A stretch of DNA of 64,000 nucleotides from Schistocerca nitens (Eukaryota; Arthropoda; Insecta; Orthoptera; Acrididae), in assembly GCF_023898315.1 (NCBI RefSeq), contig NC_064622.1:167606178-167670177 (forward strand), written 5' to 3'. This document shows positions 52,071 through 62,829 of the stretch, piece by piece. A model generated the notes under the pieces. It worked only from the letters and a program-made list of their open reading frames with translations. It was not told the DNA's origin and made no database searches. The translations under genes were made by a program, and so were the position numbers. Position 1 is the stretch's first letter; each line of letters opens with the position of its first letter.

Positions 52071-52620
52071 GGCGGACATTTTCGCGCTCTTTTATTCTGA
52101 GAGAGAAGAAGACAATGACAGTGGGACAGACATGAAAAAGTAACAAGTACTGGAAGATAATAAACAGTCGTTGCGTTACAGAAAGGGCGAAGGAGACAGT
52201 GGCAATGTGACTAAGAGTGGAAGAGACAGTGACAGAGGGGAGAATTAAAGAAAGAGAGAAAGTGAAAGTGGGTGAGATCCAGTGATAATGAGAGACAGAG
52301 TGTATGAGAATGACAATGAGGAAGAGAGAGAGAGTGACAGTGAGAAGAGACAGTAGCAGTGAGAAGGAAGGAACGAGATATAAGCAGTAAGAGAGAGCAA
52401 GAGGTAGACAGTGGCATTGAGAGGAGACTGAAGAAGAAGGATAGAAGGAAGGGGTTGTGGCTGTGAGACAGAAGACTGAGACACAAAGTGATGACAATGG
52501 GTTGGGGTGAACGAATGAGTGACGAAGTGCAACTGGGAGTGGACGGGTATGAGCGACTTACCAGCGATGGACTACTGTGTGTGAGTGAGTTAGGCGAACT
52601 GGTGAGAGTCTGATTTGAGT
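52071..52620. repeat. Purine-rich (GA/GACAGTG) low-complexity tract
   Basis: The plus strand is almost all A and G, with irregular GAGAGAGA, GACAGTG and GAAGGA words. The minus-strand frames here (up to 170 codons, Ser/Leu/His-rich) are a by-product of this composition. Confidence 0.85.
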
Positions 52621-52839
52621 TGCATGTTAAAAAAGAGAGAGTATATGTCCGCATGCCAACATTTTTAGGAAAAATTTTAAAGGCGCTAAGGGAGGAAGAA
52701 TGTTGTAGCTGGTCCCTCACTTTTCAGTCAGATCTTTTAGATAAACAGGAACATATTCGCATTTTTTGTTCTCCGATAGTAGCATTTTTCCGCTGGTGCT
52801 ATAATGCTTCATACGCGTAGTTAGGATAACGCGTCCCGA

Positions 52840-53370
52840 CAAATTACATGTCTACCACAAGCAGTCTTCTTCGCCGGCGCCTGAGTGTGCCAACACATCA
52901 GTACATCGGATCGTTTCATGTCATTATAAACACCTTTGCTGCCTCTGCTCTCCGTCTCTGGAATAAGCTGTCTTGCAATGTGCGCTCACTTCAACGCCCT
53001 CCTTCTCCTCTTAGACATGGTCCTTCTTCTTTTCCTTTCTCTTCCCTTACATTCATTAGCTGTGTGTTGTCTCATTCATCTTTCCCTCCCTCCTCCATCC
53101 TCTTCTCTCATTCCCATTGCTGCTAGCACTCATAAATAAAAACCCACATTACCGTAATTTCTAACTATTGCTGTACTTATCATATAGCTACGAACATAAA
53201 CTGAGTCCGGATTTTTTTTAATCTGTACTATTGCAATTTTTAATTTCTAAATGTAGCAAAACATGCTTATTGAAATACATGTCATGTAAAATATGTAGAA
53301 TGCCTGGTCAGACGTAAGGAGGGCTTGATGGCCCTAATGTTACCAGGTTAAATAAAAAAATGAATTATAT
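52840..53370 (+). mobile_element. LINE 3' end: last ORF2 codons and 3' UTR
   Basis: Plus-strand frame 52848-53126 has INTFAASALRLWNKLSCNVR, the ALWNSLP-like block at the very end of several LINE ORF2 proteins. A long 3' UTR follows, ending GGCTTGATGGCCCTAATGTT and an AAATAAAAAAATG tail. 5'-truncated; no target duplication found. Confidence 0.68.
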
Positions 53371-53379
53371 CTCCCGGAA

Positions 53380-54280
53380 AAGAGTTTAAACTCGGCCACC
53401 CAAGTAAACTTCTTAGTTTTAAACTTGAATGGTGATTATTGTTGACTGGTCATTAGGCCACTGACTGAGGTATGTTGCCGTGCGTAACGTTTCTGCTTCT
53501 AGTGCTGGAGACATCTTCAGGGACTGTAAATACTCAGTATTTTCGAACTTCAACAAACTCAGCAAGCCGAAATGTTTATATGTTCCAAATTTATCAGATG
53601 ATATCTCGAAAATTGTTGAACTCAGTTAAAGTGCGTTTCTCGTTCGTTGATTGCTAAAACACCTCATTGGGTAATGAATCTCTCCAAAGTTTCGTACTGC
53701 AATTCGTATACCATGTGTAAGCTCCGGAAAACGTAATTTTGTCATTAGTTAAGCTTTTGTAAATATCTGATCCCTCGGCCACAAATTTATTAACATGTAG
53801 TTTCGTTTTCCATCTTGGCTGTATTATGATCACTATTATTTATTCCACACGAACCGCTGATCTCGGCGGTGTGCTGTTTTCAAGTGCTTACTCATAGCCT
53901 TGTAATATTATAACAGCTACCCCGTGTGGGCCTATATGACCCACGTCTGTCATTTACCGATATAAAATCAAATCACCCCGTGGAGAGCAATGCTCTGTGC
54001 GAGATGTCACGAGTTTTTATGTTCATGCACGAGTACCACAATAGCAGTAGAGTTGTTTCAATCCTTGAGAAACGTTGCTGTCTTTCTCTACTATACCAGC
54101 AGTGACACATCGAAATGAGAGAAGTTTACTGTATACACTCTCACAGGATGACAATGTAAAATTACGGGCCTATGGGTAAACACTTTAGAAGGGAACATCG
54201 CCGACTGTGTGAAATTAATGATTGTGATTGTACTACAACTTTGTGTAGAAGTGAAGGACATAAGTAACTTTCGTATCTAC
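53380..54280. other. Unassigned DNA
   Basis: No coding motif or repeat recognised; AT-rich. Confidence 0.4.
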
Positions 54281-54282
54281 AT

Positions 54283-56017
54283 CTGAATCTACGTGGATAC
54301 TCTGCACATCACATTTAAGTGCCTGGCAGAGGGTTCATAGAACCAACTTTACAATTCTCTATTATTTCAATCTAGTATAGCGCGCGAAAAGAATGAACAC
54401 CTATATTTAAATATCTTCAACATTTCGCGGCCCTGTCAGCAACTGTATAAATATTAATTTAAATTTTAATAATGAACAGCCTCAGTTGCACTGTTTACCT
54501 AGAATTTATCTAGGTTTCAGTCGGGATAACCCAACCTTCTTCAGAATAACAGTATCTATCGTTTGTCCACGATAGATACTGTTATTCTGAAGAAGGTTGG
54601 GTTATCCCGACTCATACCTAGGTAAATTTCTAGTCAACCGGTGCAACTGAGGCTGTTCATTATTAAACACCTATATCTTTCCGTACGAGCTCTGATTTCC
54701 CTTATTTTTTCGTGGTGATCGTCCCTCCCTATGTAGGTCGGTATCAACAAAATATTTTCGAATTGGGAGGAGAAAGTTGGTGATTGGAATTTCGTGAGAA
54801 GATTCCGTCGCAGCGAAAAACGCCTTTCTTTTAATGATGTTCAGCCCAAATCCTGTATCATTTGTGTGACACTCTCTCCCATATAATGCAAAACGTGCTG
54901 CCTTTCTTTGAAGTTTTTCGATGTTCTCCGTCAGTCCTATCTGGTAAGTATCCCACACCGCGCAACAGTATTCTGAAAGATGACGGATAAGTGTAGTGTA
55001 GGCAGTCTCTTTAGTAGGTCTGTTACATTTTCTAAATGTCCTGCCATTGAAATGCAGTCTTTGCTTAGCCTTCCCCACAACATTTTGTATGTGTTCCTTC
55101 CAATTTAAATTGTTCATAATTGTAATACCTAGATATTTAGTTGAATTTACGGCTTTTAGATTAGACTAATTAATCGTGTAACCGAAGTTTAACGAGTTCA
55201 TTTTAGCACTCATGTGGATGACCTCACACTTTTCGTTATTTAGGGTCAACTGCCACTTTTAGCACCATTCAGATATCTTTTCTAAATCGTTTTGCAATTT
55301 GTTTTGATCTTCTGATGTCTTTATTAGTCGATAAACGACAGCGTCATCTGCAGACAACGTAAGACAGCTGCTCAGATTGTCTCCCAAATCGTTTATATAG
55401 ATAAGGAACAGCAAAGGGCCTATAAAATTGAGGAACGCCAGAAATCACTTCTATTTTACTCGATGACTTCCCGTCAGTTACTACGAACTGTGGCCTCTCT
55501 GACAGGAAATCACAAATCCAGTCACATAACTGACACGATATTCCCTAAGCACGCAATTTCACTACGAGCCGCTTGTGTGGTACCGTGTCAAAAGCCTTCC
55601 GGAAATCCAGAAATACGGAGTCGATCTGAAATGCGTTGTCAATGGCACTCAAGATTTCATGTGAATAAAGAGCCAGTTGTGTTTCACAGGAACGATGTTT
55701 TCTAAACCCATGTTGACTGTGTGTCAATAGACTGTTTTCTTCGAGGTAATTCATAATGTACGAACCCAATATATGTTCCAAAATCTTGCTGCATATCGAC
55801 GTTAACGATATGGGCCTGTAATTTAGTGGATTACTCCTACTACCTTTCTTGAATATTGGTGTGACCTGTGCAACTTTCCAGTCTTTAGGTTCGGATCATT
55901 CGTCGAGCGAACGGTTTTATATGATTGTTAAGTATGGAGCTAATGCATCAGCATACACCGAAAGGAACCTAATTGGTATACAGTGTGGACCAGAAGATTT
56001 GCTTTTATTAAGTGATC
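54283..56017 (-). mobile_element. CR1/Jockey-type LINE, second copy of the 17.4-kb family
   Basis: Closely matches 17437-18900 by eye (same QHGFRKHRSCETQLALYSHE, FRKAFDTVPHKRLV, ADDAVVYRLIK blocks, same 3' end near TACATCTGAATCTACGTGGA). The minus strand at 54671-55117 reads RTFRKCNRPTKETAYTTLIR and HLSEYCCAVWDTY, an ORF2 C-terminal region better kept than in the other copy. It is interrupted by a foldback insert at 54407-54665, and its 5' side is cut by the long-TIR element at 56021. Stops and shifts throughout. Confidence 0.88.
54407..54665. mobile_element. 259-bp foldback insertion in the LINE
   Basis: Arms at about 54468-54562 and 54569-54665 are near-perfect inverted copies around a 6-bp loop TTGTCC. 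Examples are AACAGTATCTATCGT against ACGATAGATACTGTT, and AACCCAACCTTCTTC against GAAGAAGGTTGGGTT. An 11-bp duplication AACACCTATAT flanks the insert (54396-54406, 54666-54676). No coding sequence. A long duplication of this size suggests target-primed (LINE-type) insertion of a hairpin RNA rather than a TA-type DNA transposon. Confidence 0.85.
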
Positions 56018-56020
56018 TAA

Positions 56021-56969
56021 CAAGGGAACCTCCCCATCGCACCCCCCTCAGATTTAGTTATAAGTTGGCACAGTGGATAGGCCTTGAAAAACTGAATATA
56101 GATCAACCGAGAAAACAGGAAGAAGTTGTGTGGAACTATGAAAAAATAAGCAAAATATACAAACTAAATAGCCCATGGGCAAGATAGGCAATATCAAGGA
56201 GAATGTGAGCTGAGGAGCGCCGTGGTCCCGTGGTTAGCGTGAGCAGCTCCGGAACGAGAGGTCCTTGGTTCAAGCCTTCACTCGAGTAAAAATTTTAATT
56301 TTTTATTTTCGGTTTAAATGACAAACTCTTACGTTTTCATCACTTTTTTGGGAGTGATTATCACATCCACACGAAAACCTAAATGGGGCAAGGTACAAGA
56401 ATCTTTTTACCCATTCGCCAAATGTACAAATTAGGTGGGTCGACAACATATTCCTGTCATGTGACGCACATGCCGTCACCAGTGTCGTATAGAATATATC
56501 AGACGTGTTTTCCTGTCGAGGAATCGGTTGACCTATGACCTTGCGATCAAATGTTTTCGGTTCTCATTGGAGAGGCACGTCCTTTCGTCTACTAATCGCA
56601 CGGTTTTGCGGTGCGGTCGCAAAACACGGACACTAAACTTATTACAGTGAACAGAGACGTCAATGAACGAACGGACAGATCATAACTTCGCGAAAATAAA
56701 GAATGTAAACTTTTTACTCTTCAAGGACCTCTCGTTCCGCAGCTGCTCACTCTAACCACGGGACCACGGCGCTCCTGAGCTCACACTATCCTTGATGTTG
56801 CCTATCTTGCGCATGGACTACTCAGTTTGTATATTTTGATTATTTTTTTCATAGTTCCACACAACTTCTTCCTGTTTTCTCGATTGATCTGTGTTCAGTT
56901 TTTAAAGGCCTATCCACTGTGCCAACTTATAACTAAATCTGAGGGGGGTGCGATGGGGAGGTTCCCTTG
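56021..56969. mobile_element. 949-bp element with about 250-bp inverted arms and tRNA-like segments
   Basis: The ends are CAAGGGAACCTCCCCATCGC and its inverse. The arms (about 56021-56275 and 56722-56969) match with few mismatches. A 3-bp duplication TAA borders both ends (56018-56020, 56970-56972). Near its inner end each arm carries a tRNA-like A-box region, GAGCGCCGTGGTCCCGTGGT; in the left arm this continues to a B-box-like TTGGTTCAAGCCTTC, absent from the right arm. The centre is AT-rich without coding motif. The structure is that of a non-autonomous DNA transposon; a TAA duplication is compatible with PIF/Harbinger but does not prove it. Confidence 0.82.
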
Positions 56970-57120
56970 TAAGTTGCATGATGTGTCACTGACAAGTAAC
57001 AGCTCATGAAACTTGGACCATACATAGAAAGAACTGTTGTAGTGTAGTGCAGAAGGTATCTGAAACAGATAGGACATGAGACAAACAGATATGACACATG
57101 TATTCTAATACAATAAAAGC

Positions 57121-58180
57121 ACTGAAGTCACCACCACTGATGATGGTTCCCTGGACTTGCAAAACGCAAGGCACGTTCTTAACAGGGTGCGTCATCAACA
57201 CGGGCGGCAATTCATGCTCTGCAACGTGCCCCCACGGTGGCCGCTATGTTGGACGCTTCATTCCTGTACCGGCACGTGGTCAGACTGAGGTGAAACCGGG
57301 TCCAGACGTCTTGGGGTTGGGTGGCCGCCCCTCACGGCAGATGTCGCACGTCGAAGGCTGGGCGGACTGGTAAAACAAGACGAGCGGCGGACTGTGGCGG
57401 AACTAACATCAGACTTTAATACTGGCCAGAGTAAAAGTGTGTGAGCACACAGTGCACCGAATACTCATTTCGATCGGTCTCCCATACATATGCCAATGTT
57501 AACACCACGACATCGGCAACTACCACTCAAATGGGCACGTGACCATCGGCACTGGACGTTGGCGCGGTGGCAGAGCGTTGAAAGGTCCGATGAAACCCGA
57601 AACCTTCTTCATCATGCCGGTGGCAGGGCGCGAATCCGTCGTCTTCCAGCGGAACAGCTCCTTGGCTCCTGTACTGCGGGACGGAGGCGACCTGGCGGCG
57701 GCTCCGTTGTACTGTGGCGAACATTCACGTGGGCGTCCACGGGTCCAGTGGAGCTCGTGCAAGGCACCCCGACGGCCAAGGAGTATCGTACACTGGTTGC
57801 AGACCACGTACAGCCTTTCATGATGATCATGTTTGCAGACGACAGCGACATTTTTTAACAAGATAATGCGCCACGTCACAAAACCAGGAGTGCGATGGAG
57901 TGGTTCGAAGTACACAGTGGTGACTTCCAGTCGTTATGCTGGCCCCCCAACTAGCCAGATCTGAACCCGACTGAACACATCAAGGATGTGATTGAATGTG
58001 GCGTCAGGGCTCATTGCATCTCTCCCAGGAATTTACGGGAAATAAGTGACTTGTGTGTCCAGATGTACCAGTGAGTTACCAAGGCCTCTATTACTTGCAT
58101 ACCACGATGCGTCGCCGCTGTTGTCCTTGCCAGAGCTGGACATACCTGCTATTAGGTAGGTGATCATAATGTTCTGACTA
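57121..58180 (+). mobile_element. Tc1-like element, family E, decayed
   Basis: Plus-strand frames read TPRHRQLPLKWARDHRHWT, then LLHHAGGRARIRRLPAEQLL (region after the first catalytic Asp), GGGSVVLWRTFTWASTGPVE, FQQDNAPRHKTRSAMEWF (frame after 57858), PDLNPTEHIKD with the catalytic Glu, and CVAAVVLARAGHTCY at the end. The right end reads GGTAGGTGATCATAATGTTC then TGAC|TA, a Tc1-type TIR. The left TIR was not found. Several stops; the mariner element begins 4 bp after its end. Confidence 0.75.
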
Positions 58181-58184
58181 TCTA

Positions 58185-59271
58185 CGAGGCGTGTCTTTTA
58201 AGTAAGAACTGTTCTGAAATTAAAAAAATACGTGCTATCTCAATAATTTTATTTTTACATGAATCTACTCACTGACGCCATTTTAGTCTGATCCTTCCTT
58301 GTTTACGTTGTGTACTGAGTGTTTAAGATGCCTTCGATAATCGTGAGTCCCGCCGACTGTGAAGTACGGGCTGTTATAAGATTTCTTAGTGCTAAAGGCC
58401 TAAAAGCGGTCGATATTCATCGTGAGATCTGTGCAGTTTACGGAGAAAACATTATGAGTGATGGAATGGTAAGAAAGTGGGTGAGAGCATTTAAAGATGG
58501 CCGCACAAATGTGCGTGATGAACAACGGAGTGGGCGTCCTTCGGTCGTTAATGAAAGTTTGGTGCAGGAAGTGGACAATAAGGTGAGAGAAACCAGACGC
58601 TTTACGATTTCCTCCTTGCGGGATGACTTTCCTAATGTTTGTCGTAGTGTTTTGTATGGCACTGTGACCGAGCACTTGAGTTACCGAAAATTGTGCGCAC
58701 TTTGGGTACCGAAAATGTTGACGGATGTGCACAAAACCAAACGTTTAGACAGTGCATTGACTTTCCTTGAGCGGTACCACAACGACGGTGAAGATTTCTT
58801 AAGCCAAATTGTTACAGGAGATGAAACATGGGTGGCCTACGTCACACCAGAATCAAAGCAACAGTCCATGGAAGTCGAGCAAGGGCATCGTTTTGCTGCA
58901 AGACAATGCCCGTCCGCATCACATCTTTTCGATAGGAAACTCTAGATCATCCTCCGTACAGCCCCGATCTTGCGCCCAGTGACTACCATCTGTTCCTGCA
59001 CTTGAAGAAACACCTGGGCAGTCAGCGTCTTCAAGACGATGACGAAGTCAAAACAATGGTGATGCAGTGGTTAACAAGTCAGGCGGCAGACTTCTATGAG
59101 GAGGGTATTCAAAAACTGGTACAACGTTATGACAAGTGCCTCAATATTGACGGAATTTATGTAGAAAAGTAGATTAAGGTGCAAGCTTTCATGTAAAAAT
59201 AAAATTATTGAGATATTTTAGCACGTCTTTTTTTAATTTCAAAACGGGACTTACTTAAAAAACACGCCTCG
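58185..59271 (+). mobile_element. Mariner element with about 75-bp inverted repeats
   Basis: The ends CGAGGCGTGTCTTTTAAGTA and TACTTAAAAAACACGCCTCG are inverted, each beside TA, and the match extends through TATCTCAATAATTTTATTTT to about 75 bp. The only coding content is one transposase. Confidence 0.93.
58319..59172 (+). pseudogene. Mariner transposase with a central deletion
   Basis: The ATG at 58328 (or 58319 in frame) opens MPSIIVSPADCEVRAVIRFL. Paired HTH regions follow (VDIHREICAVYGENIMSDGM, RFTISSLRDDFPNVCRSVLY), then WVPKMLTDVHKTKRL and the first catalytic Asp in VTGDETWVAYVTPESKQQSM. The protein then jumps: WRHP...DNARPH is missing, and after a frame change YSPDLAPSDYHLFLHLKKHL-like sequence (58955-59010) and the C-terminus to a TAG near 59170 follow. 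Thus the second catalytic Asp is deleted. The N-terminal two thirds are in one 208-codon frame. Confidence 0.92.
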
Positions 59272-60229
59272 TATAGCCTATGTCCGTCCGAATGTTTATT
59301 ACTGTATCGTGTAAAAATTTGAAGCAAATCGGTCAAGCACTTTTCGAGATTTTTGGTAACAGCGTTAAGCAATGACTTGTCTTTTTATGGTTGAATCGAT
59401 TTCATTTGCCAAAAACCTTGTTTAAAAATCCTGAACCGTTCAGGAAATAAAATTTGTGTTACGACCCACTCGGCACACTCCAGAAACCTCTGTCCAGTGT
59501 ATGGCGGAATGTTCCTCGTACCAGTACTACCGATTTTCTGTCATATCCCGTTCCAAACGGCTTTCTATTTTCTCGATCTTGTTCTCATGTGAAACATAGT
59601 GAGAGGCAGCGGAACTGTCACATTATCTTTCTGTAATACCGCTTCTGTAATTTATACAATAGGGTTTCGCGAAAAGATCGTCGCCTTTTTTTACCTGAGC
59701 ATGTGTCAGTAGTATTACCGACGAACGCAAGTAGTGAAGTGAGAAAGAGAGAGAAAAAAAGTCTCCGGAATGTATTGCCTTTACAATCGTTCTCTGACCA
59801 GCAGAGTTCAGTTATAATTCGCTCGATTTCCTGAATCTCATCCCGCATGTATCCTCGAAAGCAGAGACAGTTTACTACCAAGGGAAATCAGATACAACGG
59901 ACTGCGCAGGAAGTCGGCAACAACGAGATGGCGGTGTGGAAACGATGGAATGAACAGTTGAGTGGTTCGGCGTGCTAGTTGCGGAGGTGTCTGCGGCCGC
60001 AGGGCGTCCGGAGTGGCCACGGAGTCGCGATCGGCACAACTTGCACCGGAAGTGCCCTCCATTAACCGGCGGTCTGTACCAGCCGCTTCCGCGAACTACA
60101 GGCAGGTGCTCCCACGCAGCTCCCGGACTTTGCAGCAGCGCAGGAAATTCTCTTCACAGGAGGACCTCACTGCAGGTTTCAGTAAGACGTACAACAGAAT
60201 CTCACATTACAAGTACAAATTAAAGTGCC
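59272..60229. other. Unassigned DNA with a GC-rich block
   Basis: A GC-rich block at about 59960-60180 gives a 93-codon plus-strand frame (59962-60243, Arg/Ser/Ala-rich) with no known motif and an overlapping second frame. I do not call a gene. Confidence 0.3.
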
Positions 60230-60465
60230 GAGGAGAAATTTAAAAAGGAAATTAAAGTCCATGGAGAAAAAGTAAAAACTTCGAAGTTTCCTGATGACAT
60301 TCTAATTTTGTCGGAGACGCTAGAATATTTGGTTGAGCGTTTGAACAGAATGGATTGTATCTTGAAAAGATGCAACGAAAGTGAAACGGGGGTAATGGAA
60401 TGTAGTCGAATTAAATCAAACTATGCTGACGCAATTAGCCGACGTAAATTTAAACGAAGCCTTTA
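60230..60465 (+). pseudogene. Possible LINE reverse transcriptase fragment
   Basis: The plus strand reads SKFPDDILILSETLEYLVER then LNRMDCILKRC. This matches the pattern after the FADD active site in RTE-like enzymes (FADDIALL....L...L..M). The Ala of the box is Pro. It ends at the SINE insertion at 60476. The assignment rests on this one block. Confidence 0.45.
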
Positions 60466-60475
60466 TCTAAAGATA

Positions 60476-60739
60476 GCACGCACCTCGTGGTCTTGCAGTA
60501 GCGTTCTCGCTTCCCGCGCACATGGTCCAGGGTTCGATTCCCGGCTGGGTCAGGGATTTTTCCTGCTTCGAGATGACTGGCTATTGTTATGTCGTCTTCA
60601 TCGTCACCATTCATCCCCATTACGGTCGGAGGAAGGCAATGCCAAACCACCTCCACTAGGACCTTGCCTAGTACAGCGGTGCGGGTCTCCCGCACCGTCC
60701 CCTTTGCTCCTCGGTGTATGGGGCCTCATTATCATCATT
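60476..60739 (+). mobile_element. SINE with tRNA-Gly-like head and a different body
   Basis: The head CTCGTGGTCTTGCAGTAGCG ... AGGGTTCGATTCCCGGCTGG is the same glycine-type head as at 13952. The body (CGTCACCATTCATCCCCATT, GGCAATGCCAAACCACCTCC, CACTAGGACCTTGCC) is unlike the common tail. A perfect 10-bp duplication TCTAAAGATA flanks it (60466-60475, 60740-60749). Confidence 0.92.
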
Positions 60740-60749
60740 TCTAAAGATA

Positions 60750-61194
60750 TTTGACTGAACTGTAAGCCTGTCCATCAAAGTTTTTGTTTATGTATACTAA
60801 AATCAGAGCAACAAGGCTAGAATGTGGACAAGGAAGAATGTTATAATGTAGAAATTTTACGCTCGTCCTTTTTCGTAAATTACCCTTTTGGTTTGTGCGG
60901 CAAACATTGCCGACAACCGCCGTCGGAGAGCGGTGCAGATGCAAATTACGATGAGGAGCACGTTCTGTGTTTTCAGCGTGCACCAACCACGATGAAAACC
61001 ACGTTTGGTGCGCTTCGCAGAGAGAAACATATCCCGTGCGCCGACGACTTCATCCCTTCTACCACCGTTTCAACGGTATACTTCGTGACGGTCTGACGGT
61101 CTGCCTATCGGGAGGTCAATATTAAACTATCTTACACTGTGTGTCTACTTTCACACACTCGATCCTAGATGCTTAAAGAATATTTCTCGGCCCA
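60750..61194. other. Unassigned DNA
   Basis: Short frames on both strands without recognised motif. Confidence 0.4.
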
Positions 61195-62170
61195 TTTTGG
61201 CTGAAAAAATGAGGAATTTACTGTGGTACTTCGTGAAATATTCCGGCTTCGGCTCCTATAGCCTCATGAAGTTCCCATAGATGGCGGCGCTATACGTAGC
61301 CTTCAAAATGTCATCTGTAACGGAGTTGCGTTACAAGCAGAGAGACGTCACTGAGTTTCTGTAGCGGAAAAACCAGATGATCGCAGAGATTCATACAGTA
61401 GGCGCTTGCAGAATGTCTACGGAGACCCGTCAGTGAACAAAGGCACGGTGAATTGTTGGGCGAGGCGTCTGCCATCGTCGCAGCGTGGTCCCGCAATCCT
61501 GTCCTATCTCCTGTGTGCCGGTCGCACGCAGCTGTCTCACCTGCATTGTTGGAACGTGCGGACACTCTCCATCAACTGTACGTCTCCATTGATAGTGCTG
61601 ACACACTCGTCCACCAGTTGGGGATAGGCAGGATCTTTCACCCTCCGACTTCCATCTGTTTGGCCCAATGGAGGATGCACTACGCGGGAAGCAGTATGTG
61701 GATAACTGGGAGGTTATTGATGCAGCCGGACATTGGCTCCGACATAAACTGGTAAAGTGTTGCCATGCGAGCATAAAAATGGTTCAAATGGCTCTGAGCA
61801 CTATGGGACTCAACTGTTGTGGTCATAAGTCCCCTAGAACTTAGAACTACTTAAACCTAACTAACCTAAGGACAGCACACAACACCCAGCCATCACGAGG
61901 CAGAGAAAATCCCTGACCCCGCCGGGAATCGAACCCGGGAACCCGGGCGTGGGAAGCGAGAACGCTACGGCACGACCACGAGATGCGGGCATGCGAGCAT
62001 ACAGGCCCTCCCAGTAAGATGACGTAAGTCCGTCGCATTGAATGGAGGTTATGTTGAGAAATACGGTTTTGTAGCCAAAAGGGTGGGCAATAATATGCTC
62101 TTCTGGAATTCTGGATAAAAGCAACTTGATTTCAGAAAAAAATGTGTTGCGTTAGTTACTGAACGCCCCT
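61195..62170 (+). pseudogene. Mariner-family remnant with internal deletion and nested SINE
   Basis: Plus-strand pieces match the copy at 13692-14600: MSSVTELRYKQRDVTEF at about 61309, RRLQNVYGDPSVNKGTVNCW, then a decayed DNA-binding region to DTLVHQLG. It then jumps to HPSDFHLFGPMEDALRGKQY near 61645-61690, the C-terminal block after the third catalytic residue, so the catalytic core is deleted. 3' sequence resumes after a SINE (61776-61989) with TTTTGTAGCCAAAAGGGTGG and ends near GTTACTGAACGCCCCT. The 5' TIR was not identified. Confidence 0.75.
61776..61989 (-). mobile_element. SINE with tRNA-Gly(CCC)-like head and common tail
   Basis: Second copy of the type at 13952, reversed: common tail first (ATGGTTCAAATGGCTCTGAG), then GGGAATCGAACCCGGGAACC and TGGGAAGCGAGAACG for the B box and anticodon arm. 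A 12-bp duplication CATGCGAGCATA flanks it (61764-61775, 61990-62001). It sits in mariner sequence, like the first copy. Confidence 0.93.
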
Positions 62171-62373
62171 CTTAATTCCGGCTTATGTGAGATCACCCGC
62201 AGTAGAGGACTAATATAAATCTCCAGTGAACGTGTAGTGGGTAGTTAACATGACGCTCCTGACTAATAATCCGTATCTGACTTAGTTAAACTAAAGTTCG
62301 TTCCTGATCACGACCTGTAAAAGATTGCAATTCTCTAAGAGTGTTAATGAGTTCGTAATGTTTATGAGTTCGT

Positions 62374-62576
62374 TCAAAAATGGTTCAAATGGCTCTGAGC
62401 ACTATGGGACTCAACCGCCGAGGTCATTAGTCCCCTAGAACTTAGAACTAGTTAAACCTAACTAACCTAAGGACATCACAAACATCCATGCCCGAGGCGG
62501 GATTCGAACCTGCGACCGTAGCGGTTTTGCGGTTCCAGACTGCAGCGCCTTTAACCGCACGGCCACTTCGGCCGGC
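62374..62576 (-). mobile_element. tRNA-headed SINE
   Basis: Class II-like head (reversed: GGATTCGAACCTGCGACCGT; ACCGCACGGCCACTTCGGCC) and common tail. A 12-bp duplication TTATGAGTTCGT flanks it (62362-62373, 62577-62588). Confidence 0.95.
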
Positions 62577-62829
62577 TTATGAGTTCGTAATCATTTTCAA
62601 ATAACTACTAGCATTACTTCCAACAAGTGTCTTAGCGAAGGTGCACATACTTAAATAGAAGTTCAAATAAAACAATTTATCTGTGCCAGCCACTTTTATT
62701 GCCTCCCACGACGCGTTTCGAGAGTTTATGCTCTCGTCTTCTGGTGGAAAACAGCGATATCTTGCTACATGTGTACCAGCTGGATGCAGCTAGCTGTTTG
62801 TTTTCGTTTCATTTTGCTAAACAGTAACA

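Noticed and set aside
52211-52720. Minus-strand frames of 95-170 codons rich in Ser, Leu and His
   Set aside because: Artifact of the purine-rich tract, which rarely contains stop codons on the complementary strand.
59962-60243. 93-codon plus-strand frame as a host gene
   Set aside because: Arg/Ser/Ala-rich frame in GC-rich DNA with a second overlapping open frame and no motif; insufficient evidence.
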